Origin: Methylocystis sp.
GTDB taxonomy: Bacteria; Pseudomonadota; Alphaproteobacteria; Rhizobiales; Beijerinckiaceae
DNA: 47,875 nucleotides
NCBI GenBank assembly: GCA_020252485.1
Contig: JADCCX010000089.1
Location: forward strand, 1-47,875
Direction of reading: 5' to 3'
Positions 10,481-17,791 of the stretch are shown here, in pieces. The notes under the pieces are model-generated. The model saw nothing but the letters and a program-made list of their open reading frames with translations, was not told where the DNA came from and did not search any database. Numbering within the stretch: position 1 is the first letter of the stretch; each line of letters begins with the position of its first letter. Both the position numbers and the translations under genes were made by a program.

Positions 10481-10942
10481 TCAAGCCAGCCCTTCCGCTG
10501 TCAGCGTCACCAGCCAGTGTCGGGTCACCCCACCGGCTGTTCCTGACACCGTCCACTGCGAAGTCCGCGGCGCGAAGGTCGTATTGTTGAGATTGAACCG
10601 GATCGAGCTCGCGGTGCCACCGGACGCGACGTTTGCCGCCCCGGCAAAGCCTCCAGTCCTGCTGTGGGTCCATGTTGCAGGCTGAGAGCAGCTGATCGTG
10701 ATCGTAGACCCAGTCGAGCGCACATCTTCCAGAGCCACAGCTGTTCCAGCTGACATGCCGCCGGCTGGCGTGAACGACACGTTGGATTTCCCATAGAGGT
10801 TCGACAGCGAGATCGGGCCGGATGCGACGCCGGCCAGAGTGCGGACCGCGGCCTCGCCAAGGGATGTGGTCGCAGACGTGCTGCGCCCCAGCTCCACGGA
10901 TACATTCGACAGCGAGATAGCGCCGGAGGACTGCAGGGTCAT
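10481..10942 (-). CDS. Phage tail-tip/fibre-associated protein
   Basis: 153 residues, starting MTLQSSGAISLSNVSVELG. This start, with GPISLSNLYGKS further in, is a common phage tail protein pattern (hydroxyl-rich beta repeats ending in a YGKS segment). The remainder is Ser/Thr/Gly-rich and predicted to be all beta. It is the last gene of the late operon and overlaps the S74 fibre gene by 4 bases (ATGA). It is probably a small structural or fibre-accessory protein; the exact role is unknown. Its stop faces the GIY-YIG stop of the defence operon. Confidence 0.75.
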   Translation of the reverse strand: MTLQSSGAISLSNVSVELGRSTSATTSLGEAAVRTLAGVASGPISLSNLYGKSNVSFTPAGGMSAGTAVALEDVRSTGSTITISCSQPATWTHSRTGGFAGAANVASGGTASSIRFNLNNTTFAPRTSQWTVSGTAGGVTRHWLVTLTAEGLA

Positions 10943-11490
10943 GGGCGCGTCTCGAGCGTCTCGACCCTGGCGGCCAGTTCTTTGACCGCCTCGATCAGCA
11001 CCCCGACCAGATTGCCGTAGGCGACCGACAGCAGGCCGTCCGGGTTCTCGGCGACCAGCTCAGGCGCCACCACGCGCAGTTCCTGGGCAATGACCCCGAT
11101 GCCTGCCGCGCCGGTGTCCAGGCGCTGATACCGGACCCCGCGCATCTGCCGCACCAGCTCCAGCGCACCGGCGATGGCGGCCACATCGGTCTTCAATCTC
11201 GCATCGGAATAGGCTGTCACGTCGCCAGTCGCCGTGATCGACCCGGCCACCGAGATCGCACCAGTGAAGCTCTCGCCCGCCTTGTTGGCCGGGGTGTAGC
11301 CGAGCGCCGCGATAACCCCACCAGACGTGATCGCGCCGATCTCAACCACGGTCTCGGTCCCCGAGACGTTCTTCTTGAGGTACAGCTTGCCGTCATAGGT
11401 GTTGATGGCGAGCTCGCCGAGCGACAGGGCAGCCGTCGTCGGAACCACGCCCGCAGCTGTCGATCGTTTGTGGCGCAGGGTGTTGGGCAT
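10939..11490 (-). CDS. Tail fibre with S74 intramolecular chaperone domain
   Basis: 183 residues. The N-terminus ([17 protein letters not shown], then LGELAINTYDGKLYLK) is the fibre attachment module also found at the start of the next fibre gene. Residues about 93-183 form a peptidase S74/endosialidase-type chaperone domain: SDARLK at 95-100 supplies the Ser cleavage site and Lys, followed by VRYQRLD, GVIAQEL and a C-terminal coiled coil. Such domains trimerise the fibre and then cut themselves off. The protein is unusually short for a fibre, with only about 50 residues between the two modules. Its start overlaps the upstream fibre stop (TGATG). Confidence 0.85.
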   Translation of the reverse strand: MPNTLRHKRSTAAGVVPTTAALSLGELAINTYDGKLYLKKNVSGTETVVEIGAITSGGVIAALGYTPANKAGESFTGAISVAGSITATGDVTAYSDARLKTDVAAIAGALELVRQMRGVRYQRLDTGAAGIGVIAQELRVVAPELVAENPDGLLSVAYGNLVGVLIEAVKELAARVETLETRP

Positions 11491-13031
11491 CAGAAGGTGC
11501 CGCCATCCAGAGTGATGTTGTCGATCGTGCCGCCGGTGATGGCGACATTGCTGGCAGCCTGGCTGGCGATGGTGCCGAGCCCAGTGATGTCGGTGCTGGG
11601 GATGGTGGCCGAGGCCGTGAAGGCGGCTGTGCCCGCACCCTTGATGTAGCCGGTCAGGGTGGTGGCTCCGGTGCCGCCCTTGGCCACGCCCAGCGTGCCG
11701 CCGATGTTGTTATGGGTGAGATTGGCCTCGTTCACATCGAGGGTCGGGTTGCCCGCGATGCCGTCGCCATTGGTGACGGTCAGCTTGGCCGAACCGGCGG
11801 TAAGCGTGCGCCCGGTCACCGTATCGGCCGCGGTGCGCGCGACCAGGCCGCTGGTGGCGAGGTTGTGCAGCGCCAGAGCCTGGCCGCTCAGGGCGATACT
11901 GTCGGCGCTTACCGCTATCCCCGTGCCAGCACCCACATCGATGCTGTTGCCTGTCTTGGTCAGACCCGCGCCGGCCACCACCTGACCTGCGCCATTGAAC
12001 TGGACAAAGGCGATGGCTGTGGTCCCCAGCGTGCCGCCGCTGTCGACCGTGCAGAGGAAGCCGACGTCAGCGTTGATCGTGCCCTGCTCGACGAACAGAT
12101 AGGCCGACACATGTTCGTCCCAGGTCGACAGATCATCTGCCCGGGCCCAGGTGCTGGCAGCGACAATATAGACGCCGTTCTGGGCTGGCGTGGTCTGGTC
12201 CTTCACCAATACCCGGTTGCCCGCGATGAGCGCCACGCCGTCGATGGTCATCGTGCCCGTCAGCGCTGCGATGTTGCCGGTCGAGGCCGCCCTGACCGAG
12301 GCCTTGGGATCGAGCCCCTGAACCGTCAGGTCGACATAGTTCTTGGTGGCCGCGTCCTGGGCGGCCGTCGGTTCGGCAAGGCCGGTCAGCCGCTGGGCGT
12401 TCATAGCCACTGCGGCGGTGGGCGCTGCCAGTTGATCTAGCCGATTGGCGCGCACCCGGGCGTCGGTGAAATAGAGGTTTGCGCCCTCGGCCACATCGGC
12501 GGTGGTCAGGGTGATGGCGCCGGTGCGGCCGGCCACGGAGGCCACCGGGAAGCTGATGGCGACGCCGGCTGCCAGGGTAACCCGGCCCTTGGCATCGACG
12601 GTGATCTGGGAGACCTGCGTGGCCGAACCATAGGTCCCGGCGGTCGCGCCGCTATTGGCGAGGGTCGCCGTGATGGTGGCGTTGGCCGATCCATCGAAAC
12701 TGGCCGAACCTGAGACATCCCCCGAAAGGGCCAGGGACCGGGCCGTCACCAGCTTGGTGGCGGTCGCGGCATTGCCAGTGATCGAGCCGCCAATGGTGCT
12801 GGAGAAGGTCTTGATGCCGGCGACTGTCTGATCGCCCGCCAACCCGACAAAAGCACCCGGGCCGCCAATCGCAATGACGGACGTCGCCGTGCCGCCAGCG
12901 CCGCCAGTGCCAGTGCCGTAGTAGAGGGTGTTGTCCTGCTCGTTGAAGGCAAGCTCGGCGTTGGCCAGCGAGGCTGGCGCTCCGGCTGAGCCGCCCGAGG
13001 CGCGGCGTTTGATGCGAAGTGTGTTGGCCAT
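11490..13031 (-). CDS. Large modular tail fibre protein
   Basis: 513 residues. It starts [19 protein letters not shown], paralogous to the start of the following 183-aa fibre. The body is low-complexity Ala/Gly/Thr with fibre-type repeats such as [20 protein letters not shown], then DAKGRVT, SYADP-like and LTSNLT-like turns. A central part (about 225-330) resembles fibre segments with [18 protein letters not shown]. The protein ends ITLDGGTF. It probably forms the host-binding fibre shaft; receptor unknown. It directly follows the collagen-like gene (stop TAG abuts ATG). Confidence 0.82.
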   Translation of the reverse strand: MANTLRIKRRASGGSAGAPASLANAELAFNEQDNTLYYGTGTGGAGGTATSVIAIGGPGAFVGLAGDQTVAGIKTFSSTIGGSITGNAATATKLVTARSLALSGDVSGSASFDGSANATITATLANSGATAGTYGSATQVSQITVDAKGRVTLAAGVAISFPVASVAGRTGAITLTTADVAEGANLYFTDARVRANRLDQLAAPTAAVAMNAQRLTGLAEPTAAQDAATKNYVDLTVQGLDPKASVRAASTGNIAALTGTMTIDGVALIAGNRVLVKDQTTPAQNGVYIVAASTWARADDLSTWDEHVSAYLFVEQGTINADVGFLCTVDSGGTLGTTAIAFVQFNGAGQVVAGAGLTKTGNSIDVGAGTGIAVSADSIALSGQALALHNLATSGLVARTAADTVTGRTLTAGSAKLTVTNGDGIAGNPTLDVNEANLTHNNIGGTLGVAKGGTGATTLTGYIKGAGTAAFTASATIPSTDITGLGTIASQAASNVAITGGTIDNITLDGGTF

Positions 13032-13325
13032 CTAGAAATTTCCTCCGTCGACCAGCCCGGTCGCGTTTGAGTTGGTCCATCGGTTCTGGGGGGCGGTGAA
13101 CATCAGCACGTCGCCGACCGCGGGGGCCGAGACGGTGACATCGCCAAGTTGGGTGAGCGTGGTGGCCGGCGTTGCAGGCCCTTGCGGTCCCGCTGGCCCT
13201 TGGGGGCCTGTGGGGCCTGCGGGCCCGGCGATGCCCTGTCCTTCGATGAGGAGGGTCAAGGCGCCGTCTTCGGTTTCAACGACGAGGGACTGAACCGTCT
13301 CCAGGATCTGGAGCGCGGCGGTCAT
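13032..13325 (-). CDS. Small collagen-like tail fibre component
   Basis: 97 residues with a short Gly-X-Y run (GPAGPTGPQGPAGPQGPA, residues about 34-51) of the kind used as trimerising stalks in phage fibres. It is followed by a short beta segment ending GLVDGGNF, which resembles the C-terminus of the next fibre gene (LDGGTF). The N-terminus is predicted helical. It overlaps its upstream neighbour by 4 bases. It is probably a stalk or connector of the fibre complex. Confidence 0.78.
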   Translation of the reverse strand: MTAALQILETVQSLVVETEDGALTLLIEGQGIAGPAGPTGPQGPAGPQGPATPATTLTQLGDVTVSAPAVGDVLMFTAPQNRWTNSNATGLVDGGNF

Positions 13326-13633
13326 TCGACATCAAACGTGAGGGTCGGCAGGACCTCACGCTCCCCGCTGGTGTTCTCCAGCCCGAGGGTCAGCCAGACC
13401 CGGCCAAGCCCGCGGTTGAGAGCGGCGGTCTGGTCGTCGGTCCAGAGAATCTGGATCTGGCCGAGGCTGGCCGGCGTCAGGATCGAAACCGTGGGCGCGG
13501 CGATATTGGCGCTCTGGTCGATGATGATCAGCGACAGGCCGGAGAGGTTCCGGACGATCCCCGCCGGCTGATCGGTGAAATAGGTCGCGCGCAGGCGCTT
13601 GGTGCCGCCGCGGCGGATCGTCAGCCTGGTCAT
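13322..13633 (-). CDS. Phage hypothetical beta-rich protein
   Basis: 103 residues from the ATG at 13633 (MTRLTIRRGGTKRLR), preceded by AAAGGTG; the longer open frame upstream overlaps the holin region and is not needed. The composition suggests a small immunoglobulin-like or beta-sandwich protein (tail accessory/baseplate-wedge type). I do not recognise a named family. It lies between the holin-like gene and the collagen-like fibre gene, in the same late operon. Confidence 0.7.
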   Translation of the reverse strand: MTRLTIRRGGTKRLRATYFTDQPAGIVRNLSGLSLIIIDQSANIAAPTVSILTPASLGQIQILWTDDQTAALNRGLGRVWLTLGLENTSGEREVLPTLTFDVE

Positions 13634-13691
13634 GCCTGCACCTTTTCGGAAATGAGGGCTGGCGCAGACCACAAGGCCTGCGCCAGCGAGA

Positions 13692-13886
13692 TCAGCCGAT
13701 GCGAGCGCGGGCGGTCTTGCGGAAGACCACCCCGCCAATGCCGGTGATGGCCAGGACCACGGTCAGCACATCGGCCTGGCTGAGGCCGTCGGGCAGCAGG
13801 CCAAGCGTGCCAGCCACGCCCCAGGCGCTGCCGATCAGGCCGGTCCAGATGGCCTTGGAGGTCCACCAGGGTTTGAGATCGTCCAT
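13692..13886 (-). CDS. Small two-helix membrane protein, holin-like
   Basis: 64 residues, beginning MDDLKPWWTSKAIWTGLIG, with two hydrophobic segments (about 13-30 and 39-55) and a basic C-terminus (FRKTARARIG). The WW-start and two-helix layout match small phage holins of alphaproteobacterial phages. It sits right after the endolysin gene. GGAGAAA upstream of the ATG is a strong ribosome binding site and follows directly on an intrinsic terminator. It would form the pore that lets the endolysin through; this is inferred from topology and context. Confidence 0.7.
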   Translation of the reverse strand: MDDLKPWWTSKAIWTGLIGSAWGVAGTLGLLPDGLSQADVLTVVLAITGIGGVVFRKTARARIG

Positions 13887-13899
13887 TTCGTTTCTCCAT

Positions 13900-13925
13900 A
13901 AAAAAATGCCCGCAGGAGCGCGGAC
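13900..13925 (-). terminator. Intrinsic terminator between endolysin and holin-like gene
   Basis: Read on the minus strand, GTCCGC, a 6-base loop and GCGGGC form a stem (one G-U pair) followed by A and seven T residues. It lies 14 bases before the holin-like start codon. It would end or attenuate transcription coming from the tail and endolysin genes, so the holin-like gene and fibre genes would get less mRNA or need antitermination. Confidence 0.65.
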
Positions 13926-13952
13926 GGTTGGGAACAGTGATGAGGGTCGAGA

Positions 13953-14489
13953 TCAGGCCTCGTTGGTCGAGATCACGCCCGAGGCGGCCAGGTGAACGGG
14001 CGCCACGCTGGCTGGCTGGACCTGGTAGGTCGGCCGGCGGATGGCGATGCAGCGGCTCCTGGCGATGCGGGTGACGCTGACCGCGTCGGACTGGTTGCCG
14101 CCCAGCACATGGAAGGCGGTCTCGTCCTCGCCGACATAGAGGCCAACATGACCTCCGCCCTTGGCCCGGGCGAACACCAGCACATCGCCCAGCGCGGCTT
14201 GCGGTGAGGCAATGCCAAACCGGCTCCAGCTTCGGGCCCACAGCGGCTTGGCCGGCGCGGCCTTGCCGGCGCGCTTGGCGATCAGCGCCATGAAGAGACC
14301 GCACCAGGGCACGGCGTCGGATGAATATGCCTTGGAGAGCCCAGCCTCCTTGGCCCAGTCCAAAATGACCGGGTTGTCGGCGGGGCCCGGCGTCTCGACC
14401 GTGCCGAAGAGACGGCAAGCCTCAGCCACCATCCTGGGCAGCGGGCGCACCTCGTCGATCCAGCGATAGGCTGGAGGAAGCTGGGGCAT
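13953..14489 (-). CDS. NlpC/P60-type phage endolysin (TIGR02594-like)
   Basis: 178 residues. The cysteine-peptidase fold is shown by VPWCGLFMA with catalytic Cys63, GGGHVGLYVG with His114, and HVLGGNQSD with His127/Asn132 as the likely third residue. The family is used as peptidoglycan hydrolase in phages and related secretion clusters. No signal peptide is seen, so export needs a holin. It lies between the XhlA-like and holin-like genes, as expected in a lysis cluster. Confidence 0.85.
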   Translation of the reverse strand: MPQLPPAYRWIDEVRPLPRMVAEACRLFGTVETPGPADNPVILDWAKEAGLSKAYSSDAVPWCGLFMALIAKRAGKAAPAKPLWARSWSRFGIASPQAALGDVLVFARAKGGGHVGLYVGEDETAFHVLGGNQSDAVSVTRIARSRCIAIRRPTYQVQPASVAPVHLAASGVISTNEA

Positions 14490-14504
14490 CGATGTCTCCG
14501 GGGG

Positions 14505-14747
14505 TTAGCGGCCAGCCAGGCCCTTGATGGTGGCGTAGATCACCGCCATCGCTGCCATCAGGGTCGACAGCCATTTGACGAATTTGACGACGCCCGTGGC
14601 GGTCTTCCAGGCCGAGACCAGGTCCTGCACATCGGTGCGCAGCGCCTGGATATCGGCGCGAACCTCTGCCAGCTCCCGCTTCATTTCGGCATGATCGGTC
14701 TCTGGGCGCGGAGCGGCCACGGCCGCCGGCGACAGATCAGCGGACAA
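14505..14747 (-). CDS. XhlA-like lysis-associated membrane protein
   Basis: 80 residues: a charged coiled-coil stretch (about 18-47, RELAEVRADIQALRTDVQ) followed by one transmembrane segment (about 58-76). This matches the topology of XhlA-type haemolysin/holin partners, which anchor at the membrane and assist lysis. It overlaps the preceding gene by 11 bases and precedes the endolysin. A spanin-like or antiholin role is also possible. Confidence 0.65.
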   Translation of the reverse strand: MSADLSPAAVAAPRPETDHAEMKRELAEVRADIQALRTDVQDLVSAWKTATGVVKFVKWLSTLMAAMAVIYATIKGLAGR

Positions 14748-15198
14748 GGAGAATGATCCCAGATCCGGTGCCAGTGAGGTCTGTCAGCCGCGGCTTGAAA
14801 TACCGGTCCTGCGCGACCTCGACCCCGTCGATGACGACCTGACCTTGCGCGACGATCAGCCCCCAGCCGGCCGCCAGGGTGAACTCGCCGTCGATGGTCT
14901 GGCAGGCCACCTCGCGGTCGCCGGAGTCGTTGCGCGACAGGCAGAACCACTCCGCGCCGTCGGGCGCAAACACACTGATGGGTGAGGTTCCTGAGAACCG
15001 TTTCAAAAACCCGATGGGCTCGGGCTCGCGCAGCAGTACATCGCCGGTCTCAATCTCGGTGCTTTCCAGCCGGCCCTGCAGCACCAGGACGCCGAGGGAC
15101 CGCGCAGCCGAGCCGCGGGGAAAGGTCAGGGTCTCGCCGACATCGAGCGTCACCCGATCGGCGTGGCAGACGCTGTAACGGTAGCTGACGTTCTTCAT
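14737..15198 (-). CDS. Phage cupin-like hypothetical protein
   Basis: 153 residues from the ATG at 15198, which overlaps the stop of the 51-aa gene upstream (TGATG); a GTG one codon earlier is less likely. The sequence is rich in short beta strands (FPRGSAARSLGVLVLQG, then IETGDVLLREPE and CQTIDGEF), giving a beta-roll or cupin-like impression, but no metal-binding histidine motif is seen. Function unknown. Coupling suggests a minor tail or lysis-timing protein. Confidence 0.65.
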   Translation of the reverse strand: MKNVSYRYSVCHADRVTLDVGETLTFPRGSAARSLGVLVLQGRLESTEIETGDVLLREPEPIGFLKRFSGTSPISVFAPDGAEWFCLSRNDSGDREVACQTIDGEFTLAAGWGLIVAQGQVVIDGVEVAQDRYFKPRLTDLTGTGSGIILLVR

Positions 15199-15353
15199 CA
15201 CAGTTCCTCCGGCTGATCGTGCAGTTCCAGCTCGACCCGGACGCCGTCGATCTCGCCGATCCGTCGACGCGGCGGACGAGGTTCAATCGGGGCATCAGGC
15301 ACGGCGTCTTGCGCCTGCGGGTCCGCAGGCGTGGGGGTGGTTTCATCGGTCAT
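15198..15353 (-). CDS. Small phage protein (51 aa), unknown
   Basis: The frame reads MTDETTPTPADPQAQDAVPD, then a Pro/Arg-rich stretch, then a hydrophilic end (IDGVRVELELHDQPEEL). It fills the gap between two well-supported genes and its stop TGA overlaps the next ATG. The composition suggests a largely disordered protein. No family recognised. Tight coupling is the main support. Confidence 0.6.
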   Translation of the reverse strand: MTDETTPTPADPQAQDAVPDAPIEPRPPRRRIGEIDGVRVELELHDQPEEL

Positions 15354-15364
15354 GGGTAAGGCCT

Positions 15365-15796
15365 TCAGTTCAGGGAGACGCTTGAGGTCAGGCCGTCGGA
15401 GAGACCAAACAGGGTCTCGCCCGTGACGGTGGCAAAGACCGTGAAGGCGGTCTCGTTGTTGGGGGCGTCGTAGCTGGGGGCGTTCATGGTCCCGTCGACG
15501 ACGGTGCCATTGATGGTCAGGCCGGTGACGAATCCGGCGGCCCGGTTGCCCGAGACGATGACCGTGTAGGCCATGGCCTCATTGGGGGCGAAGCCATAGG
15601 AATAGACCGCCTTGACTGTCGCCCCATTGAACAGGGCTGGGACCGGGGCGATGGACCCGAAGTCCACGTAGAGCCCGACCGAGGCGTCGTAGCCGCAGTA
15701 ATAGGTGCTCAGTTTGCCAATCTCAGCGTAGCTGCCGCGGGTCACCGTGAGGCTTGCGCCGCCCGCGCCCAGCAGCATGCCCATGATCCCGCTCAT
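15365..15796 (-). CDS. Phage tail-associated beta-rich protein
   Basis: 143 residues from the ATG at 15796, which overlaps the stop of the upstream tail gene (TGATG). It has a Gly-rich start (MSGIMGMLLGAGGASLTV) and then several beta repeats with conserved Tyr/Gly (STYYCGYDASVGLYVDFG, YSYGFAPNEAMAYTVIVSG). No named domain recognised. It is probably a minor structural protein of the tail tip or fibre network. Confidence 0.65.
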   Translation of the reverse strand: MSGIMGMLLGAGGASLTVTRGSYAEIGKLSTYYCGYDASVGLYVDFGSIAPVPALFNGATVKAVYSYGFAPNEAMAYTVIVSGNRAAGFVTGLTINGTVVDGTMNAPSYDAPNNETAFTVFATVTGETLFGLSDGLTSSVSLN

Positions 15797-16881
15797 CAGC
15801 TGATCCCGGCGCCGGAGATGAACCAGACATCGGTCCCGACTTTGAGCAGGGTCGCCACGCCCCGGACCGCGATCGTGCGGTTGCCGGTGTTGCTGCTGCC
15901 AGCCTGATAGAGGGTCACGCCAACCGCCGAGAGGATGATGGGCGTTGTGCCGGCATTGACGATGGTGATGGCTGTGCCGATCGCGAACGCCGCCACCGCG
16001 TTGGTCGGCAGAGTGATGGTCTGGGCGCCAGCATTGGCGCTGAAGATGTGTTTGCCGACATCGGCGAGGCTCAGCGTATAGGCGCCGTTCTGGCCGTTCT
16101 GCGGTACCTCGCGGTAGCCGATGGAATAGCTCGTACCGGCGCTGTCCCTGACCGTGGAGGCCGACGCCATGGCGGTCAGGGTTTTGTTGGTCAGGGTCTG
16201 GGTATCGGTGGTGCCAACCGCGACGCCGGCCGGGACCGCCTTGGCCGCCCATTGATCCAGGGCGGCGTTATAGGCCTGCACCTGGCTCCCGATGACGAGG
16301 CCAAGGCTGATGCGGGCATCAGGCGCTGTTGCAGCACCGGTGCCGCCATTGGCGATGGCCGTCTGGCCGGTGAGCTTGGCGGCGGCCAGAGAGGTGATCC
16401 AGGCCGGGTCGGCATAACTGCCCGAGGTCAGCACCGAGTTGCCGCCCTGGCTGGGCGCGCTCAGGGCCACGGTCCAGGCCGCGATCGTGCCGCTGCCACT
16501 GGTCAGGCCGACATTGACCACTAGAGCGCCGGTTCCGCTCGTATAGGCGGTGATCTGGCCGTGCATCCAGTTGGCAGGACTGGCTGTGCTGGTGATCGTC
16601 ACCCACTGGCCGATGACGAAGGCCTTGCCGGTCTGGACGGTGAGCGACTTGGAGCCGGTGCCGATCGCAAGGCTCGTGGTGCTGGTTGCGCTGGTTCCCG
16701 GCGCATTGACGGCGGTGGCGGCGCTGGATGAGGCGCTGACTACATAGCCGTTGACCTCGGTGGCGAGCGAATTGGCCTCGGTCGCAAAGGTCGGCAGCGC
16801 GCCCAGGAAGGCGTCGGCGCGCGCGTTGAAGTTCGCCGCATCCGTCCGGGACGGGGGCGTTGGCAGGGATGTGATGGGCAT
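15796..16881 (-). CDS. Phage tail fibre-type protein
   Basis: 361 residues. The N-terminus (MPITSLPTPPSRTDAANF, NARADAFLGALPTFATEAN) is a widely seen phage tail-fibre/tail-protein start. A Thr/Ser/Ala-rich body contains TDTQTLTNKTLT and IANGGTGAAT repeats typical of fibres. The C-terminal 90 residues (YTLSLADVGKHIFSANAG, TITLPTN) form a short beta-sandwich seen at the end of other phage tail proteins. It probably forms a side or central fibre. It is a separate protein from the fibres at 10939-13325. Confidence 0.8.
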   Translation of the reverse strand: MPITSLPTPPSRTDAANFNARADAFLGALPTFATEANSLATEVNGYVVSASSSAATAVNAPGTSATSTTSLAIGTGSKSLTVQTGKAFVIGQWVTITSTASPANWMHGQITAYTSGTGALVVNVGLTSGSGTIAAWTVALSAPSQGGNSVLTSGSYADPAWITSLAAAKLTGQTAIANGGTGAATAPDARISLGLVIGSQVQAYNAALDQWAAKAVPAGVAVGTTDTQTLTNKTLTAMASASTVRDSAGTSYSIGYREVPQNGQNGAYTLSLADVGKHIFSANAGAQTITLPTNAVAAFAIGTAITIVNAGTTPIILSAVGVTLYQAGSSNTGNRTIAVRGVATLLKVGTDVWFISGAGIS

Positions 16882-16897
16882 GGGGTCTCCTGAAAAC

Positions 16898-17791
16898 TCA
16901 GGTCAGGCCCTCGATGGTCAGGCTGCAGTAGCTGACCGTCGGATAGGCGATGTCGATCGAGAACTCTTTGTAGAAGCCGTAGACGGTGAGGCTCTCGAAG
17001 CTCTCCGAGCCGATCCACAGAACGGGCGTGGCGCGCAGGGCTGCCAGGCTTCGGTGAATGTCGTCGATGGCGTCGGTGGGCATGACCACCTTGGCGGTCA
17101 TGCGTTTGGCGAAGGCCCGCTCGACCACGGAGGTCACCCCGAACTGGTCGGTCTCTTTGCGGCTGTAGTCGATGATGCCGATGTCGGCCCCGTGCTCGGT
17201 ATCGCCGAGCGACAGCTGGCGACCGACCAGCAGCGTGCCGCACGAGACGCTGTCGGCCGGGTTATCCCGGGTCAGGGTCACGCTGAGCTGGCCGGCCGCA
17301 TAGACCGGTACATCCAGAAACAGCATCGAGGTCTTTTGGCCCAGCGGCTCGAAGAACCAGGAGAACCAGTTGTCGATGGCAACGCCGCCGACATTGAAGG
17401 TCTGGCTGCGCGAATAGACCTGCACGCCGCCTGCCGTGAGGGTCACGGTGGCGCTTTCCGCCTCAGTGTCGATCAGAGCCAGGGCGTCGATCGCGCCGGG
17501 GGCCAGACCCACCTGCAGCGAGGCGGCCCTGCTGGTGGCGGTGCCGACGCGGGCGTCGAACATGGCCCAGCGGTTGGTGGGGCCCAGATCCAGCCATTTG
17601 GTCGGATCGGTGGATGGGCTGACATTGGTAGAGGCCGCCAGCGCCTCATAGCGCCGGTGGGTAGCGGTAAGGATCACCCGGGCGCCAACCGCATAGGGGG
17701 TGGCCGACGACCAGGCGGGATAGTCGGTCTCGGGCGCGGTGCTGCTGGTCAGCATGGCGTCGGTCAGGGTTGTAGGCCGGATCAGCCTCAT
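16898..17791 (-). CDS. Tail-tip protein with carbohydrate-binding-like module
   Basis: 297 residues. Residues about 25-70 (YPAWSSATPYAVGARVILT, then RRYEAL and NVSPSTDPTKWLDLG) match the small chitin/carbohydrate-binding fold found in phage tail proteins. The rest is beta-rich without a known enzymatic motif. Its start overlaps the tape measure stop by 4 bases. This position directly after the tape measure is where distal tail/baseplate proteins lie, so it is likely part of the tail tip and may touch the cell surface. Confidence 0.75.
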   Translation of the reverse strand: MRLIRPTTLTDAMLTSSTAPETDYPAWSSATPYAVGARVILTATHRRYEALAASTNVSPSTDPTKWLDLGPTNRWAMFDARVGTATSRAASLQVGLAPGAIDALALIDTEAESATVTLTAGGVQVYSRSQTFNVGGVAIDNWFSWFFEPLGQKTSMLFLDVPVYAAGQLSVTLTRDNPADSVSCGTLLVGRQLSLGDTEHGADIGIIDYSRKETDQFGVTSVVERAFAKRMTAKVVMPTDAIDDIHRSLAALRATPVLWIGSESFESLTVYGFYKEFSIDIAYPTVSYCSLTIEGLT

